From the NCBI GenBank assembly GCA_008973525.1, contig WACJ01000516.1:1922001-1986000 (forward strand): a stretch of 64,000 bases of DNA. Reading direction: 5' to 3'. Below are positions 12,701 to 26,493 of this stretch, piece after piece. The notes below the pieces were generated by a model. The model was not told the origin of the DNA. It saw nothing but the letters and a program-made list of their open reading frames with translations, and made no database searches. The DNA comes from Stenopsyche tienmushanensis (lineage: Eukaryota; Arthropoda; Insecta; Trichoptera; Stenopsychidae). Positions within the stretch are counted from its first letter, which is position 1. Every line of letters starts with the position of its first letter. Position numbers and translations under genes: made by a program.

Positions 12701-14500
12701 TGAGAAAGGCAAACATAGAGTTTGCTCTTCAACCGAGCAGACTTGGCACTTCTTTCACGATATGAGTCCTTTTAGACAGACCCACACTAAGTAACCATGT
12801 GAGGCTTTGAACCCATTAACGATGAGAACTGGAATACTTCGAAAATTCGTAACTCAATAAAGGCAGAGAATGTATTTATTCAACACTACCAGTATTCAAA
12901 ATTGACGTACACAAAACCGAGTGTATCATGCGCATTAAATACATTTTTGAATCATTCGGCTATCTTGTTTTTGAAGATCAGTTTGAAGTACACGCCCTAA
13001 TTAATTTTATGTTAGCTTAACACTGCCGGCTAAAGTTTCTCGTTTCCTTTGCATTTGCTTCACACTCAACTTCTGTGAATGTGTATCTGACTTTTATTGA
13101 TATAAACTGCTTATTTGTCTTAGATAATATCACCAGTAAGTTATATCTTGAACTAGACATATCTTCTCTGGATGCCCAATTGTTTTAATTGCATTTATAA
13201 ACTATAATCAAAATTCTCTTAGAACAAATATTCGCACTATTCAATTGAGCAGGCGTTGATATAGGTTTACAGTTACGGATCTCTTTACGTCATTTTCCGA
13301 CTTTACAATACATTTAGTTTAAACACATTTCCAAAAAAAATATGTTCGATTGATGTACTTCGTCTTTGAAAGTTTTAAAGGTACAAATATAATATGATTG
13401 TGTTATTATACAACCAACAACCGATTTATTACACACTTCGTTTTAAAAACCCAGTTTTTGTGCAAAAATTGTGACCTTGGATAATAGGTTTTTTTATCCC
13501 GTAAATCCGGTTTTAAATATAAAAGTTACATTTTCAAAGAGGTAAAACACAGAGTTGTGTCCAAATATTAGTGATTCAGAAAAAGCATTCTTACACATTG
13601 AGCTCGGAGACAGACAGAGACGGAGAGTGTCTTGCACGTTGAGTTTGGTAAGAGAGAATATCTTGCAGCAGTGAGATTTATGTACAAGCTTCATACACGC
13701 TGCGACGGTCCTGACAGATAAGTGGATTTGTACGGATGATAAGTGGCAGACGTACAAATATAGCATCAATGTTTATGATGATTTAAAGTTAGATCACACT
13801 ACTCAAAGGGTTAACACGGATATAACCTAAATTCGCAGCAGAAATAAATTTTGAAGAGGAGTATCTAGAAATAATCGAAGAAAAATCTGTGTAATGCTTT
13901 TAATATTGAATAAATTCAATATATCCGTTATTTTAATTTTATATTTCTTAAAACCGAAAACCGGTGGAAACCGGTTTCGCTCGAAAAATAAAAACCAAAA
14001 ATCGGTTTTGATGAATATCTGTTTTTGTATAAGCCCTACTTGTAATAGAACCTCATTTTTAATTCTTCTTCTAATATTTTTCGGCGTAATATCTGCTTCT
14101 TTCAGAATGCAATCATAACAACTTGCAATATTAAATGTATACATTAAAAAATTGTGGCGTATTTTAGCGTTTTGATATCGATGATATGAATATAGTAACA
14201 AATGGTCTGGTAATGTCAAATTTATACTTCTTGTTTGTATTATTTTTTTTACTAAAAATGATTGATTCCTGATATAATAGATGCTAGAAGTCGATTTTAA
14301 AAGCTATGAGAGTTTATTTTTTAGATTTGCTTGAATTTAAGCTAACGATTTAATGTTAATATATAATTCAGTTGGGATTTTAGCTCGTCGAAAACATCCC
14401 CAAGTACATTAAAAACCGGTTAATGGAGGTCTTGTACAGGGAATTTTCTTTTCGAATTGTTGTAAAAATTCGTGGCATAACATACACTTATGTAATAAAA
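9751..14500. other. Long AT-rich non-coding stretch
   Basis: No supported gene. A short GT-rich imperfect tract lies at about 9,767-9,830. The frame at 10130-10501 (+) begins at GTG and shows no domain. Moderately GC-richer patches occur near 12,660-12,860 and 13,540-13,760 without ORFs or recognisable repeats. A good pyrimidine tract at 11,250 is followed by a poor donor (GTCGGA) and was not accepted as a ratchet point. Confidence 0.45.
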
Positions 14501-14509
14501 TAGAGCATT

Positions 14510-15075
14510 ATTCTCCCCGAGTAAATTCTATTTGTTCTCGTTTTCTTCGTGATGCATTTAGGAAACTGCAGACGAGTACCGCATTCTCTCGTTTCGTTTG
14601 ATTTAAGGCCTTCCACCGTGAAACGAAAATAGCTAAATGGCGCAGTAAGTGCTGCGGAACGACTGAAAACAAGGCTCTAGTTAAATCCATGCTATTTTCT
14701 TAAAAGCGCAAGATCAAAAGAAACACCCCAATTTCGGCTGCGATCAAACAACCACCCAAAAGTGACATTGTGCTGAATTCCGCACTAGGGGCAGCGGCAA
14801 TGTTCCGATGGCCGGAACCCAGTTTGACCCAGTTGCAACGGCCTCCGCCTGCGGCATTGCGTCTAGTTAGCATGCTAATTTCATCTTGCTCGTAGTGCAC
14901 TGAGGAATTTAGCTCAAAATATCTGCCGATGCAATTTGCGAATTTACCGAAGCGGATTCGTACTGCGTTGTTTATTACGTACCTTCGCATTTCATGTGCG
15001 TCTAAATTTTTCTGTCGCTCCTGTGAGCTTCTACTCTCGCCGGGTCTTAATTAACGCGCGAGCTTCGTTGTTCGC
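14510..15075. promoter_or_regulatory. GC-elevated non-coding island
   Basis: About 550 bp of higher GC and mixed word content, including GCAGCGGCAATGTTCCGATG near 14,792 and TTTATTACGTACC near 14,970. The overlapping minus frames (14508-14690 and 14700-14990) are short, differ in frame and show no family signature. In an insect intron such islands are often conserved enhancers, but that is inference from composition alone. Confidence 0.3.
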
Positions 15076-15384
15076 TAAAATCCTGCACAGTATTTTTAAC
15101 ACCTAAAAGCATATTACGAAAATTCCATAAAACTCATATGTGCTCTCTAATATCTCGTTACGAAATAGCAGTTAAAACGTCAAAACGGTTTTAGTCCCTC
15201 ACTCCCATTTATGTAATTCGATTTGTTTTTGAAAACGAGCTGAAAGTAATGGACCATTCACAGTTTCATTTAAAAATGGTTCATATTTAAGCCAAACATT
15301 TTACAGGTTGATTAGGATCCTATTGCTCCTTATTTAGGGTGGATCAACTATGAATCGATTAAAAAAAGACGTGGAAAATATTTT

Positions 15385-15970
15385 TCATTATTACGACAAA
15401 TTTGGAAGTGGGTATTTGGATTCCAGCAATTCTAAATTAATTATACCACGAATATCCTACTAAACACGCAATATGACCTTTTTCGTAGTAAGACCTGATT
15501 TAGGAGTTAATTTTGGTACCTGCTGTGCCCATAGCCATTGCTTTTTGGGTCGCTTATCTTTGTACATAAGCCATTTCTTACCTGCAATCACCATGTATTC
15601 TAAGAACAGCATTTTAGTTTGTCCGTCGAGGAAAACTTCATACATGCATATGCGCTTCGCCTTATTCTCTTCACTTAATACATGCGCTGCATATTCGCCT
15701 TGTTTTCACACTTTACCAATGTTTTGTAAACTTCTTTCAACGCTAAATCATGAATATTATTTCTTCTTATTTCTTTCTTCGTCATTTCTTGAATGAAACA
15801 CTTTAGATTGGCGCTTTGGTTCCTGAAGCTATACGATCTTCATCGATAACTTTAGGAGATCCATGTTTGTCTACTACGGAAAAATTGCACAATTTAAAAT
15901 TTCTAAACCATTTCTTGCATTGTAAAACCGACAAAACTTCATCCCAAATAGCACATGTATTCAAAAAAGG
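15385..15970 (-). pseudogene. Degenerate mariner-type transposase fragment
   Basis: Read on the minus strand, the right end gives KKWFRNFKLCNF and KHGSPKVIDEDRIASGTK, like the conserved W-F-x-R-F ... GRP ... VDE segment in the N-terminal DNA-binding part of mariner transposases. Further along, 15460-15645 gives GKKWLMYKDKRPKKQW, then TPKSGLTTKKVILRV. After two stops replacing the usual tryptophans comes DIRGIINLELLE, matching the mariner block around the first catalytic aspartate and the WWD motif. The normal Asp of the G-D-E-x-W motif reads as Lys here (AGKKW). The second half of the catalytic domain, with the other two aspartates, is missing, and the frame is broken. I found no clear terminal inverted repeats. 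This is a dead cut-and-paste transposon fossil. Confidence 0.6.
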
Positions 15971-18900
15971 CAACATCTTAAAATATGGATATTTCGGGAT
16001 TGATTTTAACTAAAATTCCTGTTTTTATTATTCAGGTTTACAGGCTATCCTGCTAAGAAGCAATTTTAATTACAAGAAACAGATTTAGACAACCTACCAA
16101 GCTTAAAAATGAATAAAAATTGCTTGTAATATCGAATCACCGACCACAGAGTCATCAAACGCTTTAATTGACAATGCTATTGATTATTTATGCATATCAT
16201 CTATTGCAGATAATTTGTTTTCGTGGAAACGCTCAGTATAAAAATAACAGTGATTACTTGATGTTAAAATTACAAACATTTAATTGAATACGTTACTATC
16301 AGTACGTTTTCCTGTTTAACGTTAAAATGACTCGCCATTCCAATTTATTTTGACAATTATCCTTCGCTTCCGCAATTATGGCATTTTGACAGCTGTTTTT
16401 AAATTCAACCCTCGAACTGGAACTAGTAGAATAATTTTAATCCATAGCGATATACGCTATTTCGATGTTGCAAAATAAAAGCACTACATTTTCTACCGAT
16501 ATATTGTCGGAATGTAATAAAATAAATTATAAGAATATTTTATTATTATATATTACGTTAGAGATGGATGTAAAAATGTATGGTAAATGACTAAAAAACG
16601 TGACTTTCATATTTTATTTGACAATTTCGCCTATATTTGCCGTTAATCACAATAGCGTCGTATGATTCAAACTTGAAATTTTGCATTAAAAGTAATGTTT
16701 CCAATACCATCTAGCATAATATAAATATATGTTATTTTGTAATAAAAGAATCGATCTTGATGTGCTTTATTTGACCTATAAAATGTCAGTCGGAATTAAA
16801 TGATGGAGCTTTCCGGTTCTAAAGAGAACCCTTCTTGATCCCATTAAGTCTCTTTAGGAGATTATCATTGCAACGTTCTCTGGTTATATCCCAAACCCAT
16901 CTGTTTAGCTAACCGGGGGAATAATCTCCGGGATATTGTGGAATCTTTACATCATTAGAGCAACATAGTCGGAAAGATTTATGAGTGCTACTATTTTGCC
17001 AAAAAATGAGTATCGATTTTAAATATGCAAATATACGAGAACAAAAGCCATGATGCTTTTCCTACTGAGCGTTTTTAGTTCATTGAAAATTCATATATAC
17101 GTTGGCGAATCATTTATTTTCACGCCTGAAATAAAATTTTGCAAGCCGCTAAGGTGCTGAAAATGGGAATAAAATGGCTTTAATTAACAGCTTCGGCTTA
17201 CACAAGATATGAATTCGTGCTTAATAATATTTCTTGGCAGTTTCAATATATTTTCTGACGGTGTAAAAAATCCGAAGCTAACGAACCCAAAATGTATCTC
17301 TCGAACAAAAAGCATTTTTAATTCACCCTCTACTGAATAGAACTTGAGATCCACCTTTGATCAGATAATTATAAAGTCCTTTGTTTCCAAAGTTGACGGT
17401 GACGAGCTGAATAATAATATTGTTAAGATGATAGGAACCATTCAAAAATATTTTCTTGTTGGCTTTGAAGATAACAATTATTAATTCATACGACAGAGTT
17501 TATTTTGGGGGCGTTTTTAAATTGGATATTAGAACTAATCCGAAATCTTTATTTTGCGTATGAAATACGGCGAATCTTTGACTGTTACTACGTCGGCTGA
17601 TTCTAAAAAAATACTCCATCTTAAATAATATTATATTACTGAAATTTGACGTGAATTTTATATTTAAATCTTTCAATAGCAAGCTATCAGAATTAATTCT
17701 TTACAGTTCTTATATTACAAATAGTAAATTAAAAAGTTGATGAATACTTCGCATTTATCATTTTAACTATTAATATGATAAAATGCTTATTTTATATTAT
17801 TGAAGAGAAATTTATGTTATTCCTAGACTATGATTTAATAGTTTTTTTGGTACTCTTAAATGAATAAACAGCTTGTTATCAATGAAATTAAATCTTAATT
17901 ATATCATGTTCCGTATGTAATAAATATTTGATGACAGAATCGATTAATATGCTTTTAATGGTTTTTTAAGCTTTGATATTCAATGTATGTACCATATACA
18001 TTAATACTATACATTTTAAAATCTTCAGCGAACTATATCATATTCAAACGCAAAAATATTTGCTGAAATACTGTATTTATGCACGATATCCATATGTATA
18101 TTTTTATCCAGCTAAAACCATTTAGCATTATAATTTTCAGCTGTACATCAAAATATTCGAATTATTTTTTTCTGTTTTTATGTTAATGTAATTATAATGT
18201 ATATTTAACGTAATTGCTGTTAAAATTATATTCAACCCCGAGGGAAATCAGTTTTGGGTGAGGGAACGTTATTTACATCATCAATATTTACAGTAATGAT
18301 CGACTGATGTGTGCAATATGGTTATAATTGCGGTGTAATTATAAAAACCGCTTTCAAAATTTCGTATGAATTTAGGGACTGTTTGATGTAAATTCGTGTT
18401 TAATATTAACTAAGATGCTAATTTATTTGGATCTGAGCAATTTTTCTCGCACAGCTTAATCATAACTTTATCTAGTCCTTAGAAGTTTGCACATACATAT
18501 TTAAGTTTCATCACGTTTTTAGATAATTATAGTTTGGAACATCACCTTCAGAGCTAATGTTATGTAACCCAAAAAGAAAGTTCTTACCGTCTTGCTTCTA
18601 GAGTTTCGTCATAATTATGATAAAATGTGTTTTTTATTAGTTTTTGCTCGTATGTACTTTCATCTTTATATTAAACCAATGATTTTGAAATAAAATGTAT
18701 GTCCAATTTCAAAAAAATGTTAGATTTATTTCTGCAAAAATAACAATACTCTTCCCTTTTATTCGAGAATGTATATGGACCTCATTTAATGTGGAATTAG
18801 TTCAATCCTAAGTGTAATGGCTGTGAAAGATTGACCTGTCCGTCCTAAAGTATGTTGATTTCCGTCCTTCGTGGACATGAGTAATTGTTTGATCCTATTT

Positions 18901-19055
18901 CTCAGACAAAAATCAATAGGAATAGAGATAAAATGAACATTTTAGAAATACACGGCGTATAGAAAGACTTAAATGGCATGAAAATCGCGCAAGACAGATG
19001 CTTCCAAGTCGTGTCATATCAGAGGTACATGACGTGTGTAATTAATAATTGATGG
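15971..19055. other. AT-rich non-coding stretch with one structured patch
   Basis: No gene is supported. The patch at 16,800-16,935 is richer in GC and has consecutive inverted repeats, reported separately. The rest is AT-rich with many short stop-interrupted frames. Confidence 0.45.
16819..16929. repeat. Two successive 9-bp inverted repeats
   Basis: CTAAAGAGA at 16,819-16,827 pairs with TCTCTTTAG at 16,849-16,857 (21-nt loop). GGAGATTAT at 16,857-16,865 pairs with ATAATCTCC at 16,921-16,929. Both are perfect. Side by side they could fold as two hairpins in RNA of either strand, or be remains of a mobile element. No function is assigned. Confidence 0.4.
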
Positions 19056-19059
19056 AGGA

Positions 19060-19290
19060 CGAGAGTTGGACCTTCGTCAGTTCGAATGGGGGGAGTTGCC
19101 TCCAGTACCAGCCTAATGACGGTCAGTAGCCCACGACCCATTCATAACTTGATTAGTCCACTTGCCTGCTTCCACTCGACCTGTCTTCCGAGTGGAAACC
19201 TTCACCTCCAGTCCGTTGGCTTCGAACCAACGTGGTATACCCAAATTTCACACTCTCTTCGTCGTTTAACGCCAGACTAAACGTAATTTG
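19060..19290 (-). repeat. Probable dispersed repeat with tRNA-like T-arm
   Basis: A 230-bp block of clearly higher GC stands alone in AT-rich DNA. On the minus strand, bases 19,231 to 19,215 form a 5-bp stem and 7-base loop, GTTGG-TTCGAAG-CCAAC, the shape of a tRNA T-arm and containing the Pol III B-box core GGTTCGAAGCC. The flanking 7-mers TTAGTCT (5' side) and GGACTGG (3' side) can pair if G-U is allowed, at about the right spacing for an acceptor stem. The D and anticodon arms are not convincing. A further 9-bp inverted repeat (TTCCACTCG/CGAGTGGAA, 19,170-19,178 and 19,189-19,197) follows. It could be a tRNA-derived SINE or other repeat; it is not a functional tRNA gene. Confidence 0.35.
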
Positions 19291-22200
19291 TTCATTAAGC
19301 TGATAGAATTGACTCAAATATAAGCCGTCCTTTTACCTTAGATTATTCCCTCGCACCCCTTCAATGCCAACTGCCTAAAACTTCTGGCATTTCCTTATTT
19401 GCATTTCATTCTATCAACTCTTTCGTCCCTTTTGAGACAAAATTTAAATATACTCTTACCAAGCTTGGTTTTAATCCATTGATGGCTTTGTAGAAATTGT
19501 ATCAACTCTACGTCAGAAATAAAATTACATGGATTCAAAAAAGTTGCATAGCCCGTAAATTATCCATTAAAATATGATTTTAGATTTAATTATATATGAT
19601 ATTTAAATAATAATATAATTCATAGATCATTAATATATTGCGTTTGCAGATCACCAGATCATTTGTTATCAACTTCATTCTATTTCAAGTGTCAAAATAT
19701 TTGCTTATCATGCAATTGATCGTGATATATTATATTATAACATCATCGCAAAACGTTGCAATTGTGAACCGAATCTATCAACATGCAAGACCTTTCAAAA
19801 TACCATATTTTTGAATTCACAATACAGTTGTTATCGACAATCAAAACAAATATTTTTTATAAAAGAAATCCATCAATATTTTTGAAGGTTCATGGAATTG
19901 GTGGTAGTTATTGGTCCCAAATATTCGTAAAGTCAATTTTTCAAATACCGAATATAAAATTAGGAAAGGTAAAAATATATCGAACATTCGAGTATTTGTT
20001 TGGTAGCGTATATGCGAGTACTAATTATGCATTTCGCACATAAATTAAAATTAATACCAAAACTCAGACCCCCGTATTTATATTTTGATCAGTAATTTTC
20101 ATTTAAATTTTAAAGTGGTGATAGTCAACTTTATCATCTCCGCTCCTAACGCTATATCGAAAGGATTTAATTAATAGAAATTGGTCTAGACTGAATATAC
20201 TCTATTTTTGATGGATTAATGTCGGATGTTCAACATATTCAACAGTTTTTTGTTGTATAAGCAAGAACTATTCAAAGTTTAGAGTTTACCCAGCGCGTGG
20301 GATATATCCGAAAATCATATATGAGAAATATTAACGCTGATTCGGTTGTATTACATCATACCATATTGGCTTAATATAAGTTAATATGTTTGAGAAACAC
20401 CGTGATTTAAATATATATTTTATAAAGCATGCTATTATTAACCTTATGAATCTCATCATTAGTCTAAACATTCCCTATTTGCAAAGTCCAATAACTAGAA
20501 ATCTAATTTTGATTAGTAATTATATAGTAATCGATAATATTTCAAAAATCAAATTGATTGTTAGAATGCAATCAGAAAAGAAAGCCAAAAATGTAAATTC
20601 AGTCGATACATTGTAATAGGAGTGCAAATATAATTTTGACTACTTTCAATTATTCAGAATATCGTTAGCGACTCAAAATCTGATCATTAATTTCGCTAGT
20701 CGTTGAATTTTTTATCGGTCCTGATATTAAATTTCGAGACTCATGTTTTCAACATCAACATAGAGAGTGGCGTTTCTCAATTTGTGATGGCTTTCCCAAA
20801 GGACCCTAAGGCTTCGTCTGACGTGAGCGAAGGCTTTATGAAAAAAAAATACCACCAAAATATTATCCTTCGTATAAACTCGAAATGTCAATGAATATTA
20901 TTTTTTTGCAATAGGATTTAAACCATATTGATGGATCCTGGGCTGTACGCTTTATTTGAATTTGTGTGGATTTTCCTGTTCGCTTAAACTAAGATCAAGC
21001 TAAACTATAATTTCTAGTACTCAGTCTCCATGGATGTATGCTTCAAATGTGGCTTCTATCCACATATTCATCAGGGAGCTTGAGTAATCCCCATTACCGT
21101 ATAAGTTATAAAATAACATGTACTATTATGATATACGCAATTTTATGATGCTTTTATTTATTTTTCGCATTCGACATCTCGACATCTCCTTATAATTATA
21201 TTAAGAGTTGATGGATCCATATGAATTAAAAATAAAATTTATAGAACAACAATCATTTATAATTTTTTTACTGGTAAAATATGGTTTGAATTTTTTAGAA
21301 TCGATTCACTTATGAGAAAAATTGGGTCGATCTACATACAATACAATGAAAGCTATAAAAAATAATATTTTGATGCATCTAAGTTTAAGAGGAAATATAA
21401 AAGTGATTAGTCTCTTCTTAGTCTATTTTGTACGTTTGTACGTTTATTACAATGTTTCCAAAAGTTAAAGAATATCCATTTATTTAAGAATTTAGCAATA
21501 ATTAAAATTACTTTTTTTACACACACTAATTTTGCATGAATTCGGAGCCCTCATATAAAATGAATTTATTTTACACGTTTAATTCCCTAATAGCGGATGG
21601 CAGATTACGCACTAAGATGATTTGGTGGTGGTTTTGAGCTTTACCATAATACAGTTAAGTTGTTTGTGTCTTTCTATATCCAATTTTAGTTTAACTAAAT
21701 TATTAACACGTGTATCAAAGCAGATATAAGAGCAAAATTCAATTGTCACGCCCTGCATGTGAACTAAATGTGTTACAGAATGTAATCTTCAGCGTTGAAA
21801 TTAAGAGAACCATTTTCCAAGGATACGTTTTCTATATGCAAATTTTGTTCTACGTGAATAAAATGTAAAGTTTTCATTTAGGCACTCCCAAGAATTGTAA
21901 ATATTTTGGATTTAAGTGTTATTTAATATACTCCTGAGCAAATATTGGCTCTCTCCTATCCAATCTCGAATCGATAGCAGGAATATGAAGAGTCTAGTTT
22001 GTATTTCAAGGCTGCTCCTTATTTACTTTCTTTTCACGGACGTCGGTCTTGTATTTTGTATCCGTGTGAAGGATTGTTCGCGTTTCGTTCTTCGGCACTA
22101 AGAAAGTGATATCCCTTTGCCAGCAGCTTGTGACACTTGTAAAAATATTTACGTTCAGCCGAGTGTAGCATTAATATCTTGCTTTTCCGTCGGATGGAGT

Positions 22201-24055
22201 AATTTTTCCGGTGGTTCACCCTGCGAGGAGCCTTTTTTATATTTTATTATTTTCCATTCAGATGGAAATACGGAAAAGGCCGCACCGTCGGTCCAACCCT
22301 GCTTCCCAACAAATTTTCCTAAGCCCACTTCTTTTATTCAACACAAAGATGGAGTTTCTACGCACCGCTACATTTTCCTATTTCGAAATTTCTTCACCCT
22401 TGCAACTCGTCGAAAATATATCGAAGCGTTTGTTTGGAATTCTCTTGTTGTATTTTTTCTTGGTTAAATCTACTTGTATTCTCATGCGTTCTTATAAGTA
22501 TGGGATTTGCGTAATGAAACGCCTTATATGTGCTAACGATATCGATTCGCTGTTATTCACATATAAAAATATATGCGAAGTGTATTTACGATGAAACAAA
22601 TTTTACAAGTAAGATCACTTCTGAGAATTCATTTAATATTCGGCTCGTATCTCGTCTCAATAATATCTGTTTGGCTTGATAAACGTATATAATATTGCGT
22701 ACTTAAAAATTAAGTACAAGGATAGCTCTCATTTGTCTCTGCTGAAGCTAAAATCTCATTCAGCCTGCGAAATTAAATATTTTCCTATTCAAATTTAAAT
22801 TTGCGCAGGAATAACGAATACAATAAAACATTAATTTGTCATCCTTTATAATTGAATTATTAATTAAAACCTGTAATCGGCAATACACGAAAGACTCTCT
22901 ATTATATACAAATTTATTAATTTTATTTTAATATTAAGAAATATGAAAAGCTAATTTTTTTAATAAAAACCGACAAGCCTTAATGGAATGAAAATACCTT
23001 TTTAGCCAAAATTTTCAAAGCATTCTTTACTAGCAAAAAAATCATCAAATGTTCTCTGTTCGTCAGATGATGCTTAATCGATACATTTTAGATGTCCATA
23101 TATTGTATTAATTAATATTGTTGTTTGTAATTACAGTCTTTTAATCAATATATTTTGCACCAATAGACTTATCAAACTTGTGGATGGGATTTAATTTTGA
23201 TTTGTTTGAATTTTTCTTATTGTCGCTTCATTGAAATTCAAAAGTTTAATAATAGACGACGATCTCTCAGAATTTTCCTATGCAGAATGATTTTCAAATG
23301 TAATATTTCATACCTTTTCAAAGCCCATATTATATAAGTATATGTTACAAAATCTACGACCATGTAAAATCGAATACGTGTTATGATTATATTATCAGTG
23401 ACTCTTTATACATATTTTCCTATCTAAAATAATATGGCACCATAAGAAAAAGACGAAACACTCACAAAAATCATTTAGTTTTTCTAAATAAATTTTATTT
23501 AATAGATGTATTTGTGTTAAGCTATCTGAGCATGTACTTTGTCATACATAAGTTGACGTATCTTCACTTAGTTCAAGCAGTTGAATTTAAAGTAAAGCCC
23601 AATTTATAAATACATTAATCCTTTGGATATACTAGAAAGATCAAGCATTCATACTCCAGTTAATCCATTGTAATAATACTAAATTTAGTATGCATCTAGA
23701 TAGAAAATTTTAGATATTATGCTTCACTGCAGTTAGAGGATAAAAGTGCAAACGTAGTAAATTCCCGTTCTTGAATACACAAGAAGTTTAAATTTTCGTA
23801 TTATTATTATGTATAAAATGGAAATGGTTCCTGGAAATTGCATATTTAAGCTTTTTATTATAATAATTAATCATTGATTATTTATTATTAAAGCAAATTT
23901 TGTCTAAATTAATATTTTTTTTATATGGGAAAAATGTTTTTATGCATTCTTTTGAATTGAATAATTTGCCTAATAATTGAAAATAGTATTTAAAGCGCGA
24001 ATATCATGATAATGTGTCTTTTTTATAATTGCTTTTGACTGTTGAAAGTATCACT
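19291..24055. other. AT-rich non-coding stretch
   Basis: No gene can be supported. Frames near 19783-20043, 20386-20616 and 22117-22594 are AT-biased, lack conserved motifs, and overlap in conflicting frames. Around 21,950-22,400 GC is slightly raised without a recognisable element. Read as intron. Confidence 0.45.
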
Positions 24056-24059
24056 TAAT

Positions 24060-24560
24060 TATGGAAGCCATGATTCGTTCCTGGCAGTGTCTTCAATTCG
24101 AATTCGTCTCAGCCTTTGTGCGCTTCCGACGGAACTCGGTCGTATATATTAGCGTCGGAGAGAGTCGTAGATTTAATTTTAATTTGTTGCCGAAATTTTT
24201 GACAGGGGATTCCATCAGGGAGAAAAGCTCCGACGGGGGCGTCTTGTTAATATCCGGCGAAGCCTTCACTCCGTCCAATTTGCTCCGTGATGTAGAAGGC
24301 TTTTATTGAGCGACCCGATATAGGTCAATGTGGCGAAGGGCGCGCTGTCGCCACTATTATGGCGACTTTCTTTACTTTCACCAATCTCACTGCTGGTGTA
24401 CTTATTGAAATTCGACGTAGACCACCGATCGATTTTTTCAATTGACAACCTTAATGCAGAGTGATCTGTTTTTATATCAGCGCCGTTGCCCTCGCTATAA
24501 CTATTTATCAAATGGCCAGGGCTTAATTTCGTAGACTCTTTTGTGCCTCGACTTATCTTT
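24060..24560. promoter_or_regulatory. GC-elevated non-coding island
   Basis: About 500 bp with clearly higher GC and CpG than its flanks. Three short frames cross it (24061-24309 + and two on -) with no domain or agreed frame. The + frame opens with ATG but its amino-acid string matches no family I know and has no adjoining splice-site pair. A conserved intronic enhancer is a reasonable guess; a small unknown exon cannot be excluded. Confidence 0.3.
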
Positions 24561-25471
24561 ATCTCTGGTTAGATTTTTATTTTTGAAGCTTAGATCCTAT
24601 AGCCTTGAAACATCTCCAGGCTCATATTTTTTTATAAGTTCTACTATAGTTTCTTTCATTTATGGAAAGCACAAGGAATGTGTATTTTGTACGCGGACGT
24701 TTTTTTGATAAAATTAAAAATAATTTTTTAATGTAAAACATTATCTGTTGCAAAATATCGCAATTATTTCTAATTACATATTTAAATTATTGTAAATCGA
24801 GGACGTAGGAGGAGGAATATTTATTTTTTAGGATAAGAACAGTTCCAGTTTATAATTGATTTTTCGGAATTTTCGCGGGAAATTTAAAATGAAATAATAA
24901 TTTTAAAAATAATGATGAATAGAACTTAAAACATGATATATGAACGAGCTTAAAATTTTGACATCATAACTACTGAATAATACTATGTTTTTCAAAATGC
25001 AAAGATAAATCAGGGATTACCCATTGTTAATGAATAAGCAAGCAATATTCGTATTGTAGCCCAATGTAAAGAACAAAATTTAATGTATTCCAGATAGTCC
25101 TATCTAAGAAAATTGTAATATCTTGGTCTTTTCGAATATTTTTTCATTTTGTTCTAAAATAATCTACTCAGTCTATATAATTATCCCTATCGATATCAAT
25201 AAAAAAGCGCCCTTTGATATGCTCATCCAAGCAACACACAAGTAATACTTCACAAAAAGCTCATATTATCTTCAATATCGAAATGATCTGCTGTGTTCTT
25301 GTGGGAAATAATATATTTTTGTACTAATATTATTTAAAAGTGGTTATTTTAACATTCAAACTGCTAAATCTATGAATAAATCTTGACCTTTATAACATTT
25401 TTACTCGTATTATGAATACGATTGGAACATATAATACATATAAGCCAGGATAAAGAAGAATTTTTGCTCAA

Positions 25472-25508
25472 AGGGGATCCGCGGACTGCATAAGTTTAAG
25501 AACCCCTG
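25472..25508 (-). mobile_element. Possible hAT transposon terminus (remnant)
   Basis: On the minus strand the sequence begins CAGGGGTTCTTAAACTTATG and continues into GTCCGCGGATCCCC. A CAGGGGTT start followed by a C/G-rich block is the typical look of hAT-superfamily terminal repeats. No matching opposite end or 8-bp duplication was found; CAGGGATTA near 25,010 is only loosely similar. It is a solo end or an old deleted copy, known by resemblance only. Confidence 0.35.
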
Positions 25509-26493
25509 CCATAGAATACAGATATGTGGGAAATCTATATAACATAACTCATTTGTATGGTCATTCGAAACCTGGCTTTAATTTGCCCTCATATGCTTTC
25601 ATTTAAACAGGATTCCATATCAAATAAGAACTTGTCTGTCTTCGTTTGAATAGACGATAATCACTATATTTAGTTTGCTTTGTTCAATTTAAGCTTTCAT
25701 TGTGTAAGCAAATGGAATAATTCCATGTGTGATTTCCCAAGTGCCATCTGCCATACAAATTGAACGCATAGTGCCATTGTTATATCGTGATATTCTATAT
25801 TGAATATTAATCCCATCAGTACTGGTACATACTAATTTGAGGGATCAAATAATTCAATTCAAAGCTGCAATGCTCATCATTAATTATTTTTATACTAATT
25901 CGATTGAAAAATCGTTTAAAAATTAGCATTAGGGCACATGCTATTTTGATATATAATATAAACGCACCAAAATCTCACGGATGATATCGTCAAAAATCTC
26001 CAATATTTGAGAAACACTGAAGTCTCTCAGCTTGAAGTACTTTTGGAGTTTAAGCACCTTCTCGAAATACAATGATAGATGGTCTTGTAGAATTAACCCC
26101 ATTATGGACACTTAACTGCAGACGCAAGGGGAGTAAATGCAGTTGAGAACTTCATACGTTTATGAGATAACTTAATTCAAAGATTATTACGTTATTAGTT
26201 GTGTAACTTCTGAAGAAAGCCATTCAAATCTAATTCGAGATCTCTGCGCGCGTATATTCGTTACCAGAGTGCAACTTTATTATCTACGTGAATAACTAAT
26301 GTTCATCCCTCGAAATATGGTTTTCGTACATTTTAGTAAAGGTCATATCAGAGTTGAATGCAAACTAACGCCCTCTTTTTCCACCCTCGGATGTCAAAAT
26401 TTATAATTTAAATTGTCAAGTAGGCCATTTTGATATTTATAGCTGACACTTTTGGCCTTTATCTAATTTATAGAAAGGTCTGCTTTCCGATTT

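Noticed and set aside
16021..16042. Possible ratchet point TTATTATTCAG|GTTTAC
   Set aside because: The donor half lacks the usual R-A-G at intron positions 3-5; it also lies just beyond a mariner fossil.
25010..25508. A complete hAT element between CAGGGATTA and AACCCCTG
   Set aside because: The two ends agree over only a few bases and no 8-bp duplication is present.
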